A DNA stretch of 64,000 bases from Leifsonia sp. ku-ls. Lineage in GTDB: Bacteria; Actinomycetota; Actinomycetes; Actinomycetales; Microbacteriaceae. The stretch covers positions 26,467-90,466 of the forward strand of contig QKXI01000016.1 in NCBI GenBank assembly GCA_003367665.1. The letters are read 5' to 3'. Below the pieces are notes generated by a model. The model saw only the letters and a program-made list of their open reading frames with translations, was not told the DNA's origin and searched no databases. Shown in pieces: positions 16,285 through 25,086 of the stretch (the first letter of the stretch is position 1; each line of letters opens with the position of its first letter). Position numbers and translations under genes: made by a program.

Positions 16285-17582
16285 GAATCACATCCACCTG
16301 GCGCCACCGCGCCGTCGCGGGCCTGGCGCTCGCGGCGACCGCGGCGCTCGCCCTCAGCGCGTGCAGCGTCACGGGCGCCGGAGGCTCGTCGGGAGGCGAG
16401 GGCGACGGAACCGGCACGATCAACGCCCTGTTCATGAAGCAGGCCGGGTACTCCGAGTCAGACGTCAACGCCATGATCAAGGACTTCGAGGCCAAGAACC
16501 CGAAGATCACCGTGAAGCCCACGTTCGTCGCCTACGAGGCGCTGCACGACAAGATCGTCACGTCCGCGCCCGCCGGCACCTACGACGTGGTCCACCTCGA
16601 CGTGATCTGGCCGGCCGAGTTCGCGTCGAAGAACATCATCACCGACGTGACCGACCGCTTCCCGGCGTCGTGGAAGAGCGACATGCTCGGCGGCGCCCTC
16701 ACCAGTGCCGAGTACAAGGGCAAGTTCTACGGCGTCCCGTGGGGCCCCTCCACCAAGCTGTTCTTCTACAACAAGGACATGCTCGCCAAGGTCGGGGCGT
16801 CGGCCGACGACGTGAAGACCTGGGACGGCGTGCTCGCCGTGGCGAAGAAGCTGAAGGACGCCGGCGTCGTGCAGTACCCGATCGCCTGGAGCTGGTCGCA
16901 GGCCGAGGCGCTGGTGTGCGACTACGCCGAGCTGCTCGGGGCGTTCGGCGGCCAGTTCACCGACTCCAGCGGCAAGCTCGACATCAACAAGGGCGCGGGC
17001 GTTCAGGCGCTCGAGTTCATGAAGAAGTCGCTGGACGAGGGCCTCACCGACCCGGCGTCGACCACGTTCCTCGAGGACGACACCGACAAGTCGATGGCCG
17101 CAGGCAAGACCGCGATGGAGCTGAACTGGGAGTCGACCTTCCGCGACCAGAACGACCCGTCCATCTCCAAGGTGGTCGGCCAGATCGCGGTCACGCCGCC
17201 GCCCGCCGGCCCCTCCGGCGACAACCCGGGCGTGAACGGCTCGATGGCCCTGGCCATCGGCGCCAAATCGACGCACCAGCTCGCGGCCTGGAAGTTCATC
17301 GAGTACATGACCAGCGAGGCCGTGCAGAACAAGTACGTCACGAGCTCGATGACGAACTGGAAGTCGAGCTACACCAAGCCGGAGATCACCAAGACCAACC
17401 CGGAGGTCTTCGCGGCCGCCGGCAAGGCGTACGACTCGATGATCCTCCGCCCGCCGGTGCCGAACTACAACACGGTTTCGCAGGCCATCCAGGTGGAGCT
17501 GCAGAACGCGCTGCTGGGCAAGAAGAGCCCGCAGCAGGCCCTCGACGACGCGGTGAAGACCGCGAACGAGTCCCTCGGATGA
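16281..17582 (+). CDS. extracellular sugar-binding lipoprotein of ABC transporter
   Basis: A 433-residue MalE-like binding protein. The signal MRITSTWRHRAVAGL ends in lipobox LSAC (Cys28), followed by a Gly/Ser linker. Characteristic segments are VHLDVIWPAEFASKNII, LFFYNKDMLAKVG and ELNWESTFRDQ. ATG 16281 has GGAGGAAG 4 bases upstream and overlaps the kinase stop. The following permease overlaps its own stop (ATGA). Ligand not identifiable; the kinase and SIS partners suggest a sugar or amino-sugar. Confidence 0.93.
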   Translation: MRITSTWRHRAVAGLALAATAALALSACSVTGAGGSSGGEGDGTGTINALFMKQAGYSESDVNAMIKDFEAKNPKITVKPTFVAYEALHDKIVTSAPAGTYDVVHLDVIWPAEFASKNIITDVTDRFPASWKSDMLGGALTSAEYKGKFYGVPWGPSTKLFFYNKDMLAKVGASADDVKTWDGVLAVAKKLKDAGVVQYPIAWSWSQAEALVCDYAELLGAFGGQFTDSSGKLDINKGAGVQALEFMKKSLDEGLTDPASTTFLEDDTDKSMAAGKTAMELNWESTFRDQNDPSISKVVGQIAVTPPPAGPSGDNPGVNGSMALAIGAKSTHQLAAWKFIEYMTSEAVQNKYVTSSMTNWKSSYTKPEITKTNPEVFAAAGKAYDSMILRPPVPNYNTVSQAIQVELQNALLGKKSPQQALDDAVKTANESLG

Positions 17583-18538
17583 GCGGCGTGTCGGTCGCCG
17601 GAGTCGAGGCGGAGCGCCGGAGCCCCACCGCACCGGACCGCCGGAACCGCCGCAAGCGCGACAACCAGGGTCGGCTCGCCTTCTGGCTGCTGCTCCCCGC
17701 CGCGGTCGCGGTGTTCGGCGTGATCGTCTACCCGATCCTCCGCACCCTCCTCATCTCGTTCTTCGAGGTGAACTCGGCGCTGGCGACCGACACCCCGTTC
17801 GTCGGCCTGCAGAACTACGTCCAGATCCTCACCGCGCCGGGATTCTGGGCGGCGATGGGGAGGACGCTGTACTTCACGCTGGTGTCGACGGCGCTGGAGC
17901 TCGTCTTCGGCCTGATCGTCGCCGGGCTGCTCAACGCCAAGCTGCGGGCCAGGTGGCTGTTCCGGGCCATCGTCATCATCCCGTGGGCGATCCCGACGAT
18001 CGTCAACGCGGCGATGTGGAAGGGCATCTTCAACGCCCAGTACGGCGCCCTGAACGCCGCGCTCACCCAGCTCGGGATCATCGACCAGTACCAGGCGTGG
18101 CTCGGCGACCCGACGCTCGCGCTCAACATGGTCATCGTCGCCGACGTGTGGAAGACGACCCCGCTCGTCGCCTTCTTCCTGCTCGCCGGGCTGACCTCGA
18201 TCCCGGACGAGCTGTACGAGGCGGCGAAGATCGACCGCGCCGGCTGGCCGCGCTTCTTCCGCTCCATCGTGCTCCCGATGCTCGTGCCGTCCATCTCGAT
18301 CGTGCTGGTGCTGCGCACGGTGGAGGCGTTCAAGGTGTTCGACATCGTCTACGCGATGACCCGCGGCGGGCCGGTCAACGGCACGCAGACCGTCGCCTAC
18401 TACGCCTACACGACCGCGTTCTCCGACCAGAACTTCGGCGTCGGCGCCGCGCTCTCCTACATCATCGTTCTGGTCATCCTGGTGCTGACCTTCGTCTACC
18501 TGCGCATGCTGCGCCGATCCGAGATGAGCCTGCTGTGA
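17579..18538 (+). CDS. carbohydrate ABC transporter permease (MalF type)
   Basis: A 319-residue permease with a basic N-terminal tail (RRNRRKRDNQGR, about residues 21-32), six visible membrane segments and an EAA loop EAAKIDRAGWPRFFRSIVLP. Translationally coupled to the binding-protein gene upstream and to the MalG-type permease downstream by 4-base overlaps. Confidence 0.93.
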   Translation: MSGVSVAGVEAERRSPTAPDRRNRRKRDNQGRLAFWLLLPAAVAVFGVIVYPILRTLLISFFEVNSALATDTPFVGLQNYVQILTAPGFWAAMGRTLYFTLVSTALELVFGLIVAGLLNAKLRARWLFRAIVIIPWAIPTIVNAAMWKGIFNAQYGALNAALTQLGIIDQYQAWLGDPTLALNMVIVADVWKTTPLVAFFLLAGLTSIPDELYEAAKIDRAGWPRFFRSIVLPMLVPSISIVLVLRTVEAFKVFDIVYAMTRGGPVNGTQTVAYYAYTTAFSDQNFGVGAALSYIIVLVILVLTFVYLRMLRRSEMSLL

Positions 18539-19383
18539 AACGCGCCACCCGCACCTCGATCCTCATCCACCTGGCCGCGCTGGTCGTCGCGGTGGTCATC
18601 CTGCTGCCGTTCGGCTGGATGGTGATCGCCAGCGTGACGCCGCAGCGCATCCTCATCTCCACCCCGTTGCAGTGGATCCCGGACACGCTCGACTGGAGCC
18701 GGTACGAGCTGATCTTCCGCGGCGGCGCGGAGAGCGTCGGGGCGACCTTCCGGGCGGCGCTCGCGAACACCACGATCGTGGCGGTGGGGACGGTCGCGGT
18801 GTCGATGATCGTCGGCATCCTCGGCGCGTACGCGTTCGCCCGGCTGCGGTTCCGGTTCCGGCAGGCGGTGCTGATCCTGTTCCTCGCGACGTACATGCTG
18901 CCGCAGATCGCGCTGCTGATCCCGCTGTACCTCATCCTCAACTCGCTCGGCCTGCTCGACACCGTGACGGGCCTCATCATCGTCGACTGCTCGCTGGTGG
19001 TGCCGTTCGTGCTGTGGATCCTCAGCAACTACTTCCTGACGATCCCGGAGGAGCTGGAGGAGGCGGCGCGCATCGACGGCGCCTCGCGGCTCGGCGCGCT
19101 GTTCCGGGTCGTGCTGCCGGCGGCCCGGCCGGGCATCTTCGCGGCGATCATGTTCGCGTTCCTGCTGGCCTGGGACGAGTTCATGTACGCGCTCATCTTC
19201 ACCTCGTCGAACGCGGCGAAGACGCTGCCGGTGGCGATCAGCGAGTTCGCCGGGCGGTACACGACCGACTTCGGCCTGGTCGCCGCCGGCGGCATCCTCG
19301 CGGCCCTCCCGCCGATCGTCGTCGCCATGATCTTCCAGCGCTACGTCGTCAGCGGCATGGCCGCCGGCGCCGTCAAAGGCTGA
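18535..19383 (+). CDS. carbohydrate ABC transporter permease (MalG type)
   Basis: A 282-residue permease. GTG 18535 overlaps the previous stop (GTGA). The first membrane segment is ILIHLAALVVAVVILLPFG, and the EAA loop reads EAARIDGASRLGALFRVVLP. Completes the membrane part of this CUT1 importer; as with the first transporter, no ATPase gene follows, consistent with a shared MsiK-type ATPase. Confidence 0.93.
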   Translation: MKRATRTSILIHLAALVVAVVILLPFGWMVIASVTPQRILISTPLQWIPDTLDWSRYELIFRGGAESVGATFRAALANTTIVAVGTVAVSMIVGILGAYAFARLRFRFRQAVLILFLATYMLPQIALLIPLYLILNSLGLLDTVTGLIIVDCSLVVPFVLWILSNYFLTIPEELEEAARIDGASRLGALFRVVLPAARPGIFAAIMFAFLLAWDEFMYALIFTSSNAAKTLPVAISEFAGRYTTDFGLVAAGGILAALPPIVVAMIFQRYVVSGMAAGAVKG

Positions 19384-19409
19384 GACCACCCCAGAAAGGA
19401 AACAGCTCC

Positions 19410-20441
19410 ATGGAACCGAAAGCCTCGTTCGTCGACGCCGTGCGCGCACAGCCCGAGAACCTCTCCCTAGCCCGCGAGACCGTCCTGCGCGACCTCGACC
19501 GGGCCGCGCTCGCGCCGTGGGGCGCGGAGGACAGCGCGGCGGTCGTCGCGATGGGCGCGTCCCTGAACTCGGCGCACGTGCCGGTGGCGGCCCTCGCCGC
19601 GACCGGCCGCCCCGCCGCGGGCGTCGTCGCCTCCGACGTGGCGGACGGCCTGGCCGTGGTGCGCGCCGGCCACAACATCGTGGTCTCCGAGTCGGGCCGG
19701 AGCCCCGAGCCGCTCGCCGCCGCCCGCCGGCTCGCGCCCGGCAGCCGGATCGGGATCAGCAACTTCCCCGACCAGCCGATCAAGGACGAGGTGGATGCCG
19801 TGCTGGGGCTCGGCGGCTTCCCCGACTCCCCCGTCTACACCAGCGGCTTCACGGCGACCATCCTCGCCTACGCGCTGCTGCTCGACCACGTCGGCGCCGT
19901 GGACGCCGCGGCCGAGGCGGAGCGCATCCCCGCGCGGGCCGCCGAGGCGCTGCGCGGGTACGCCGCGGTCGCCGAGACGGTCGGCCGTGTGCTCGCGGAG
20001 GCGACGACCGTCGACGTCGTGGGCCGGGGCGCGTCGCTCACCGCGGCCGCCGAGCTCTCGCTGATGATCCGGGAGGGGCTGCGCACGCCGAGCACCGCGT
20101 TCGAGACGTTCCAGTACCTGCACGGGCCGATGGAGGTGCTGTCGGAGGACGACGTGCTGGTCGTCTTCGGCGACGGGCGAGAGCTCGGCATCCCGTCGTC
20201 GGTGCTCGACGCCGGCGTCCGCGTGGTGCTCGTCACCTCCGCCGACCCCGCCACCGTTCCCGGCTCCGGGCAGGCGAACCTGACCATCGTGCCGCTCGCC
20301 CCGGGCCTCGGCCTGTTCGAGCGCGCCGTGGTGGAGACGGTGATCGGACAGCTCGCGATCGCGGCGGCGATCGAGCACAAGCCGTACCCGCTGGAGGAGT
20401 TCCTCTACCACCAGGACGACACGAAACTGCCGGTGCGATAG
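19410..20441 (+). CDS. SIS-domain sugar-phosphate isomerase/deaminase-like protein
   Basis: A 343-residue protein with two SIS domains, the fold of GlmS-isomerase, AgaS and FrlB proteins that bind phosphosugars. The first domain covers about residues 30-150 (VVAMGASLNSAHV, VVSESGRSPEPL); the second covers about 195-330 (VDVVGRGASLTAAAELSLMIRE, with ETFQYLHGPMEVL). Ser-rich phosphate loops are seen in both. ATG 19410 follows AGAAAGGA, 26 bases after the permease stop. Probably converts the phosphorylated imported sugar into a central metabolite, in parallel with the NagB-like protein of the first locus. Confidence 0.85.
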   Translation: MEPKASFVDAVRAQPENLSLARETVLRDLDRAALAPWGAEDSAAVVAMGASLNSAHVPVAALAATGRPAAGVVASDVADGLAVVRAGHNIVVSESGRSPEPLAAARRLAPGSRIGISNFPDQPIKDEVDAVLGLGGFPDSPVYTSGFTATILAYALLLDHVGAVDAAAEAERIPARAAEALRGYAAVAETVGRVLAEATTVDVVGRGASLTAAAELSLMIREGLRTPSTAFETFQYLHGPMEVLSEDDVLVVFGDGRELGIPSSVLDAGVRVVLVTSADPATVPGSGQANLTIVPLAPGLGLFERAVVETVIGQLAIAAAIEHKPYPLEEFLYHQDDTKLPVR

Positions 20442-20522
20442 CCGGATAGTCCACCGGGCCGCTGCGCGCAAGGGTCGGGCCCGACCGTTGACGGCGGGAG
20501 CCGTTCGGGGTCTGATGGACGC

Positions 20523-20681
20523 ATGTTAGCTCTCATCATTGTCCTGCTCATCATCTGGGCGGTGCTCGCGATCCTGGGCTTCGCCATCAAGGGCCTGCTC
20601 TGGCTGGCCATCCTCGGCCTGGTCTTCTTCGTCATCACCGCCATCGTCGGCTGGCTCCGCCGCGGGGCGAGCCGCACCTGA
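20523..20681 (+). CDS. small hydrophobic membrane protein (52 aa)
   Basis: ATG 20523 opens 52 codons: MLALIIVLLIIWAVLAILG, a second hydrophobic stretch LLWLAILGLVFFVITAIVGW, and a basic tail LRRGASRT. Two membrane helices with a positive C-terminus resemble short hydrophobic proteins common in actinobacteria. No clear ribosome site is present. A strong hairpin follows 6 bases after the stop, which supports a real transcription unit. Confidence 0.6.
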   Translation: MLALIIVLLIIWAVLAILGFAIKGLLWLAILGLVFFVITAIVGWLRRGASRT

Positions 20682-20687
20682 CCACAG

Positions 20688-20746
20688 CCGCACACGGACC
20701 GGACGGCGGTCGCGCTCTCGGGCGCGGCCGCCGTCGTCGTGTGCGG
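20688..20746. terminator. large two-part hairpin between convergent genes
   Basis: Outer arms CCGCACACG (20688-20696) and CGTGTGCGG (20738-20746) pair perfectly. Inner arms 20702-20715 and 20722-20735 pair at 13 of 14 bases, around the loop TCTCGG. No T-run follows on either strand. Position between two convergent ends suggests a bidirectional terminator or RNA 3'-end stabiliser. Confidence 0.7.
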
Positions 20747-20760
20747 TGCCCGTGACGTGC

Positions 20761-21096
20761 TCAGCCGAGGGCGGTCACGGCCGCGACGAGCACCGAGGCG
20801 AGCGAGACGACCGCCATGAGGCCGAACAGCACGGCGAGCGTGATCAGGCGCGCGCGCCGGCGCGGGATGGCGGCGCGTGCGACGCCCATCCCGATCAGGA
20901 GCAGCAGCACGAGGCCGGCGCCGCCGAGCGGCAGGTCGACGTGCATCCCGCTGAGCGGCGGGAGCACCGCCAGGCTGACCGCGGCCAGCAGGGCGCCGAG
21001 GATCAGCCACTCCCGGCCCGTCGAGGTCGTCAGGGCCGGCTGCTCGGTCACCCGGGTCTCGTCGCGCTGCCGGGTGGCGTTGGGGCCGTTCGTCAC
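20761..21096 (-). CDS. small membrane protein (three helices)
   Basis: A 111-residue protein. A polar N-terminus of about 28 residues precedes three hydrophobic segments (WLILGALLAAVSLAVLPPL, GGAGLVLLLLIGMGVARAA, LITLAVLFGLMAVVSLASVL) with a basic loop IPRRRAR between the last two. No family recognised. GTG 21096 overlaps the stop of the upstream acidic-protein gene (GTGA), so the two form an operon. Confidence 0.75.
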   Translation of the reverse strand: MTNGPNATRQRDETRVTEQPALTTSTGREWLILGALLAAVSLAVLPPLSGMHVDLPLGGAGLVLLLLIGMGVARAAIPRRRARLITLAVLFGLMAVVSLASVLVAAVTALG

Positions 21097-21308
21097 GGCT
21101 GCTCCTCGTCGGCGAGCGCGTCGTTCTGGAGGGTGTCGGCGTTCTCGTCGTCGGCCGGGAGCTCCGGAGTCGGGTCGAACGCGCCACCCGTCGGCGCCTG
21201 GCCGGCCGCGGTCGGCTGGTCGTGCACGGGCGTGTCGGAGGGAGCGGGCGCGCCCTGGGGAGCGTCGGGCGTCGCGGAGTCGTCGCTGGGGGTCAGTTCA
21301 TCGGTCAT
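21093..21308 (-). CDS. small acidic Pro/Ala/Asp-rich protein
   Basis: A 71-residue, probably disordered protein (MTDELTPSDDSATPDAPQG and so on, ending DALADEEQP) with no Cys and few hydrophobic residues. The frame is open further upstream to 21446, but ATG 21308 gives the compact acidic product. It overlaps the following membrane-protein gene by 4 bases. Similar acidic tails occur next to small membrane proteins in actinobacteria; function unknown. Confidence 0.6.
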   Translation of the reverse strand: MTDELTPSDDSATPDAPQGAPAPSDTPVHDQPTAAGQAPTGGAFDPTPELPADDENADTLQNDALADEEQP

Positions 21309-21435
21309 GGCCCCAGCCACCGCCGCCCGCGCGGGCGCTGCAAGGGCTTGACAGCTCGGATCGAGTGCCGGAAGCGATCGCACGGATCGGTACCGGTTGT
21401 TGGACTTCTCCGGCGGGACGGGCGATGGTGGAGCC

Positions 21436-22473
21436 ATGCCATACATCGCCGACCCCTCCCGCTACGACGACATGACCTACCGCCGCACCGGCCGCAGCGG
21501 GCTGGACCTGCCCGCCCTGTCGCTCGGGCTCTGGCACAACTTCGGCGACGACCGGCCGTTCGAGACGCAGCGCGCGATCGTGCGGCGCGCGTTCGACCTG
21601 GGCATCACGCACTTCGACCTCGCCAACAACTACGGCCCGCCGTACGGCGCCGCAGAGACGAACTTCGGCCGCATCGTGGCGGAGGACCTGCGGCCGTACC
21701 GCGACGAGATCGTCGTGTCGAGCAAGGCCGGCTGGGACATGTGGCCCGGCCCGTACGGTCAGGGCGGCGGCGGTCGCAAGTACATGCTGGCGAGCCTCGA
21801 CCAGTCGCTCGCGCGTCTCGGTCTCGACTACGTCGACATCTTCTACTCGCACCGTCCCGACCCGTCCACGCCGCTCGAGGAGACGATGCAGGCGCTCGAC
21901 AGCGCCGTGCGGTCGGGCAAGGCGCTCTACGTCGGCATCTCGTCGTACGGAGCGGAGGAGACCAGGCGCGCCGCCGAGATCCTGCGCGACCTCGGCACGC
22001 CGCTGCTCATCCACCAGCCGTCCTACTCGATGCTCAACCGCTGGATCGAGACCGAGGGCCTGCTGGACACCGTCGGCGAGCTGGGGGTCGGCGTGATCGG
22101 CTTCACCGCGCTCGCCCAGGGCATGCTCACCGGCAAGTACCTGAACGGCATCCCGGAGGGGTCGCGCGCCAGCGCCGGCACGTCGTTCGACGCCGACTGG
22201 CTGACCGACGAGGCGGTCGCCCGGCTTCGCGCGCTCGACGGCATCGCGCAGAAGCGCGGCCAGACCCTCGCCCAGCTCGCCCTCGCCTGGGCCCTCCGCG
22301 ACGACCGGGTCACCTCGCTCGTGATCGGGGCGAGCAGCGTCGAGCAGCTGGAGCAGAACGTCGCCGCCCTCGGCAATCGGGAGTTCACCGCCGAGGAGCT
22401 CGCCGCCATCGACGAGCACGCCGTGGACGCGGGCGTGGACCTGTGGGCGGGGGCGCGACGCGGCGAGGTGTGA
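21436..22473 (+). CDS. aldo/keto reductase, YghZ/L-glyceraldehyde-3-phosphate reductase-like
   Basis: A 345-residue NADPH-dependent (beta/alpha)8 oxidoreductase. The catalytic tetrad is visible as Asp and Tyr in HFDLANNYGPPYG, Lys in VSSKAGWDMWPGPYG and His in YSHRPDPSTPLEE. The C-terminal cofactor segment is SLVIGASSVEQLEQN. The WDMWPGPYG loop and YSHRPDP motif are characteristic of the YghZ/AKR14-type group that reduces glyceraldehyde-3-phosphate or methylglyoxal. ATG 21436 after GGTGGAG; a longer frame to 21397 lacks family similarity. Single-gene unit. Confidence 0.92.
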   Translation: MPYIADPSRYDDMTYRRTGRSGLDLPALSLGLWHNFGDDRPFETQRAIVRRAFDLGITHFDLANNYGPPYGAAETNFGRIVAEDLRPYRDEIVVSSKAGWDMWPGPYGQGGGGRKYMLASLDQSLARLGLDYVDIFYSHRPDPSTPLEETMQALDSAVRSGKALYVGISSYGAEETRRAAEILRDLGTPLLIHQPSYSMLNRWIETEGLLDTVGELGVGVIGFTALAQGMLTGKYLNGIPEGSRASAGTSFDADWLTDEAVARLRALDGIAQKRGQTLAQLALAWALRDDRVTSLVIGASSVEQLEQNVAALGNREFTAEELAAIDEHAVDAGVDLWAGARRGEV

Positions 22474-22776
22474 GGCGGGCGGCCCGGCGGGTACCACCAG
22501 GCTCCGAAGCCGTCAGCCCCTGCCCGGCGACGGCCGGCGCGGCTACCGTTGTGCGCAAGCACGCTGGATGTGACGAGTCCGCAATCGGGCCGTGTTCCTG
22601 GCGTGTGTGGGGCGGATCCCGGGCCTTCGGCGACCTGCCGGACGGCCCGGGGTCCGGTGAAAGGGGGACGGATGACCGTCGGCAGGTGTGAGTTCCGGCA
22701 GTGCTCACCCACGCGTCGCCCAGGGTTCTCTGCTTAGCTCGACGGAGTTCGCGCCCGACGCATAGAAGTTGAGTGT
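22474..22776. other. 303-base intergenic region
   Basis: No convincing gene or RNA motif is seen. A 21-codon reading frame (ATG 22672 to TAG 22737) has a good AAGGGGGA ribosome site 5 bases upstream and ends 39 bases before the membrane glycosyltransferase start, so it could be a leader peptide, but nothing else supports it. Short GC-rich repeats (CCGGGCC and similar) may form weak hairpins. Confidence 0.4.
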
Positions 22777-24360
22777 ATGACCGTCCTCGTCGAACCGGAC
22801 CTCCGGGCGGGCCGGCCGCTGCGCGCGGTGCGGCCCTGGACGATCGCGCTCACCGCGGGGCTGGTCGCCACCGTCCTGTGCGCGGCCTTCAGCTGGGTTC
22901 CCTCGCTGTGGGGCGACGAGGCCGCCACCCTGCTGTCGGCGAAGAGGTCCGTCGGCAGCCTGTTCGGAATGCTGCTGCACGTGGACGCCGTGCACGGCGT
23001 CTACTACCTCTTCATGCACGGCTGGATCCGCCTGGCCGGGGAGAGCCCGTTCGCCCTGCGGCTGCCCAGCGCCGTCGCGGTCGGCGCCGCCGTCGCGGCC
23101 GTCACGCTCCTCGCCGGCCGCCGGGGCGGCGCCCGCGCGGCCGTCGTCGCCGGCGTCGTCGCCTGCGTGCTGCCCCGGCTCACCTATGCGGGCGAGGAGG
23201 CGCGGTCGTACGCGTTCACCGCCGCGGCCGCGGCCTGGCTCACCCTCCTGCTGCTCTGGCTGATCGACGGCCGGGGCCGCTCCCTCCCAGCGGGCCACCG
23301 ACGGATCGCGTGGGTGCTCTATGCGGTCGGAATGGCCGTGACCTCTTACCTCTTCCTCTATGCGGTGACGCTGCTCGTCGCGCACGGTGCCATCCTGCTG
23401 GCGAGCAAAGCCTCCCGCCGCACATTGCAGGCGTGGGCGGTCTCCGCGGGCGCGGTCCTCGTGGCGCTGATCCCGCTGTCCGTGCTCGCGTACCTCGAGC
23501 GCAGTCAGATCGCGTACCTCGGCTCCTCCCCCGACGACCCGTCCATCTGGTACTACTTCCTCTGGTTCGGGCTGCCCTGGGTGGCGGTGCCCGCCTGGGC
23601 GCTCGTCGCCGTCGGACTGTGGCCCGCGTGGACGGCGTGGCGGCGCCGCAGGAGCCTTCCACCCATGCCGGGGCCGCGATCCCCGTCGACCCGGCTGGTC
23701 GGCGCGGCGTGGCTGTTCCTCCCGACCGGCCTGATGCTGCTGGTGAACCTCGTCTTCCCGATGTACACCGGCCGCTACTCCACCTTCGCGGCGCCGGCCG
23801 CGGCGCTGCTCGTCGCGGAGGGCATCCTCGTGCTCGGCCGGATGATCGGGGGCGACCCGCGCCGCACGGTCGCGGCCACGGCGGGCGCGACGATCGTGTT
23901 CGCCGCCCTCTGCGCTCCCGTCTACGCCCTGCAGCGCGGTCCGTACGCGAAGAACGACAGCGACTGGGCCGAGGTCAGCGCGGCGATGGCGGCGAACGCC
24001 GGGCCCGGCGACGCGGTCGTGTTCGACGAGGCGGCGAAACCCTCGCAGCGTCCCCGACTGGCGATGCGTACCTACCCCGCGGGCTTCGAGGACGTCCGCG
24101 ACGTCACGCTGCGCATCCCGTACTATCGCAACACCTGGTGGCCGGACCAGGCCTACTCGGTGAAGCACGCGGCCGAGCTCGGTCGCTTCGACGGCGTGAC
24201 GCGGGTGTGGCTGATCGAGCTGGACGGCCAGGGCATCCCCGGCGCCCCGCCCGACGAGTACGGCCTGGCGCCGCTCCGGGCGCTCGGCTTCGCCGAGACC
24301 GGACGCCGCATCGAGACGCACCGCAGCGTCATCGTGGAGCTCACGCGACCGGCTGGATGA
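22777..24360 (+). CDS. GT-C family membrane glycosyltransferase (ArnT/PMT-like)
   Basis: A 527-residue polytopic protein with about ten hydrophobic segments and the first-loop acidic motif SLWGDEAATLLSAKRS typical of GT39/GT83-like, lipid-linked-sugar-dependent transferases. A C-terminal extracytoplasmic domain starts at about residue 395 (YAKNDSDWAEVSAAM, IPYYRNTWWPDQAYSV). It probably transfers a sugar from a polyprenyl phosphate to an envelope acceptor outside the membrane. Lies near, but not within, the EPS cluster. Its last 20 bases overlap the convergent SRAP gene. Confidence 0.82.
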   Translation: MTVLVEPDLRAGRPLRAVRPWTIALTAGLVATVLCAAFSWVPSLWGDEAATLLSAKRSVGSLFGMLLHVDAVHGVYYLFMHGWIRLAGESPFALRLPSAVAVGAAVAAVTLLAGRRGGARAAVVAGVVACVLPRLTYAGEEARSYAFTAAAAAWLTLLLLWLIDGRGRSLPAGHRRIAWVLYAVGMAVTSYLFLYAVTLLVAHGAILLASKASRRTLQAWAVSAGAVLVALIPLSVLAYLERSQIAYLGSSPDDPSIWYYFLWFGLPWVAVPAWALVAVGLWPAWTAWRRRRSLPPMPGPRSPSTRLVGAAWLFLPTGLMLLVNLVFPMYTGRYSTFAAPAAALLVAEGILVLGRMIGGDPRRTVAATAGATIVFAALCAPVYALQRGPYAKNDSDWAEVSAAMAANAGPGDAVVFDEAAKPSQRPRLAMRTYPAGFEDVRDVTLRIPYYRNTWWPDQAYSVKHAAELGRFDGVTRVWLIELDGQGIPGAPPDEYGLAPLRALGFAETGRRIETHRSVIVELTRPAG

Positions 24361-25054
24361 GCTCCGGCCCGTCGTCGCTGGTCTTGAAGGGCCGCACCTG
24401 GTCGAACCGCAGCGTCTCGGCCTCCGCGACGCCCGCCCGCACCGCCTCGTCGACGAGGGCCTGGTCGCCCACGATCGACGGGTCGATCCAGTGCTGCCAC
24501 ATCTCCTCCGGCAGGATGACCGGGTTGCGGTCGTGGATGTCCGCGAGCGTCTGCACGGCGTCCGACGTGATGATGGTGGCCGTCAGCACCCACCGGTCCG
24601 GGTCGTCGTCCGCCTTCGACTTGTCACGCCACCACGAGTAGAGGCCGGCGAAGCCCATCAGCCGGTCCTCCGGGTAGCGGATGAAGAACGGCGTCTTGCT
24701 GCCCTTCGGCCCCTGCCACTCGTAGTACCCGCGCGCGAGCACGATCGCGCGGTGCGACTGCACGGGCTTGCGCCAGGTCGACTTCTCGGCGATCTCCTCC
24801 GCGCGGGCGTTGAAGGTGGGGAACTTCAGCTTCAGCGTGTCCGACCACGACGGCACGAGCGACCAGTGCGCGCGCTCGAAGCGCAGCTCGCGGGTCTTGG
24901 CGGAGTCGATGAGCACGGGGATGTCGTCGGTCGGCGCGATGTTGTAGTCGGCCTCCCAGTCGGCCGTCCACTCCTCCGGCCGGCGCCCCGTCGCCTCCAC
25001 GAACTCGGTGATCTCGGCGTTGACCTTGTCGTCCATCGCGAACCTGCCGCACAT
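24341..25054 (-). CDS. SRAP domain protein (YedK/HMCES, abasic-site protection)
   Basis: A 237-residue SOS-response-associated peptidase. Cys2 of MCGRF is the residue that, after Met removal, links covalently to abasic sites in single-stranded DNA. The family-defining Asn (DYNIAPTD), Glu (RGYYEWQG) and His (IHDRNPVIL) are all present. ATG 25054 is fixed by the required Cys2. The gene ends inside the convergent glycosyltransferase gene by 20 bases. No LexA-box was noticed upstream. Confidence 0.95.
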   Translation of the reverse strand: MCGRFAMDDKVNAEITEFVEATGRRPEEWTADWEADYNIAPTDDIPVLIDSAKTRELRFERAHWSLVPSWSDTLKLKFPTFNARAEEIAEKSTWRKPVQSHRAIVLARGYYEWQGPKGSKTPFFIRYPEDRLMGFAGLYSWWRDKSKADDDPDRWVLTATIITSDAVQTLADIHDRNPVILPEEMWQHWIDPSIVGDQALVDEAVRAGVAEAETLRFDQVRPFKTSDDGPELIQPVA

Positions 25055-25086
25055 GCTCCCACCATAGGCGCGACCGCCGACGGTTG

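Noticed and set aside
22672-22737. 21-codon leader peptide before the membrane glycosyltransferase
   Set aside because: It has a good ribosome site but no hairpin, codon bias or overlap to support a function; kept only as a note.
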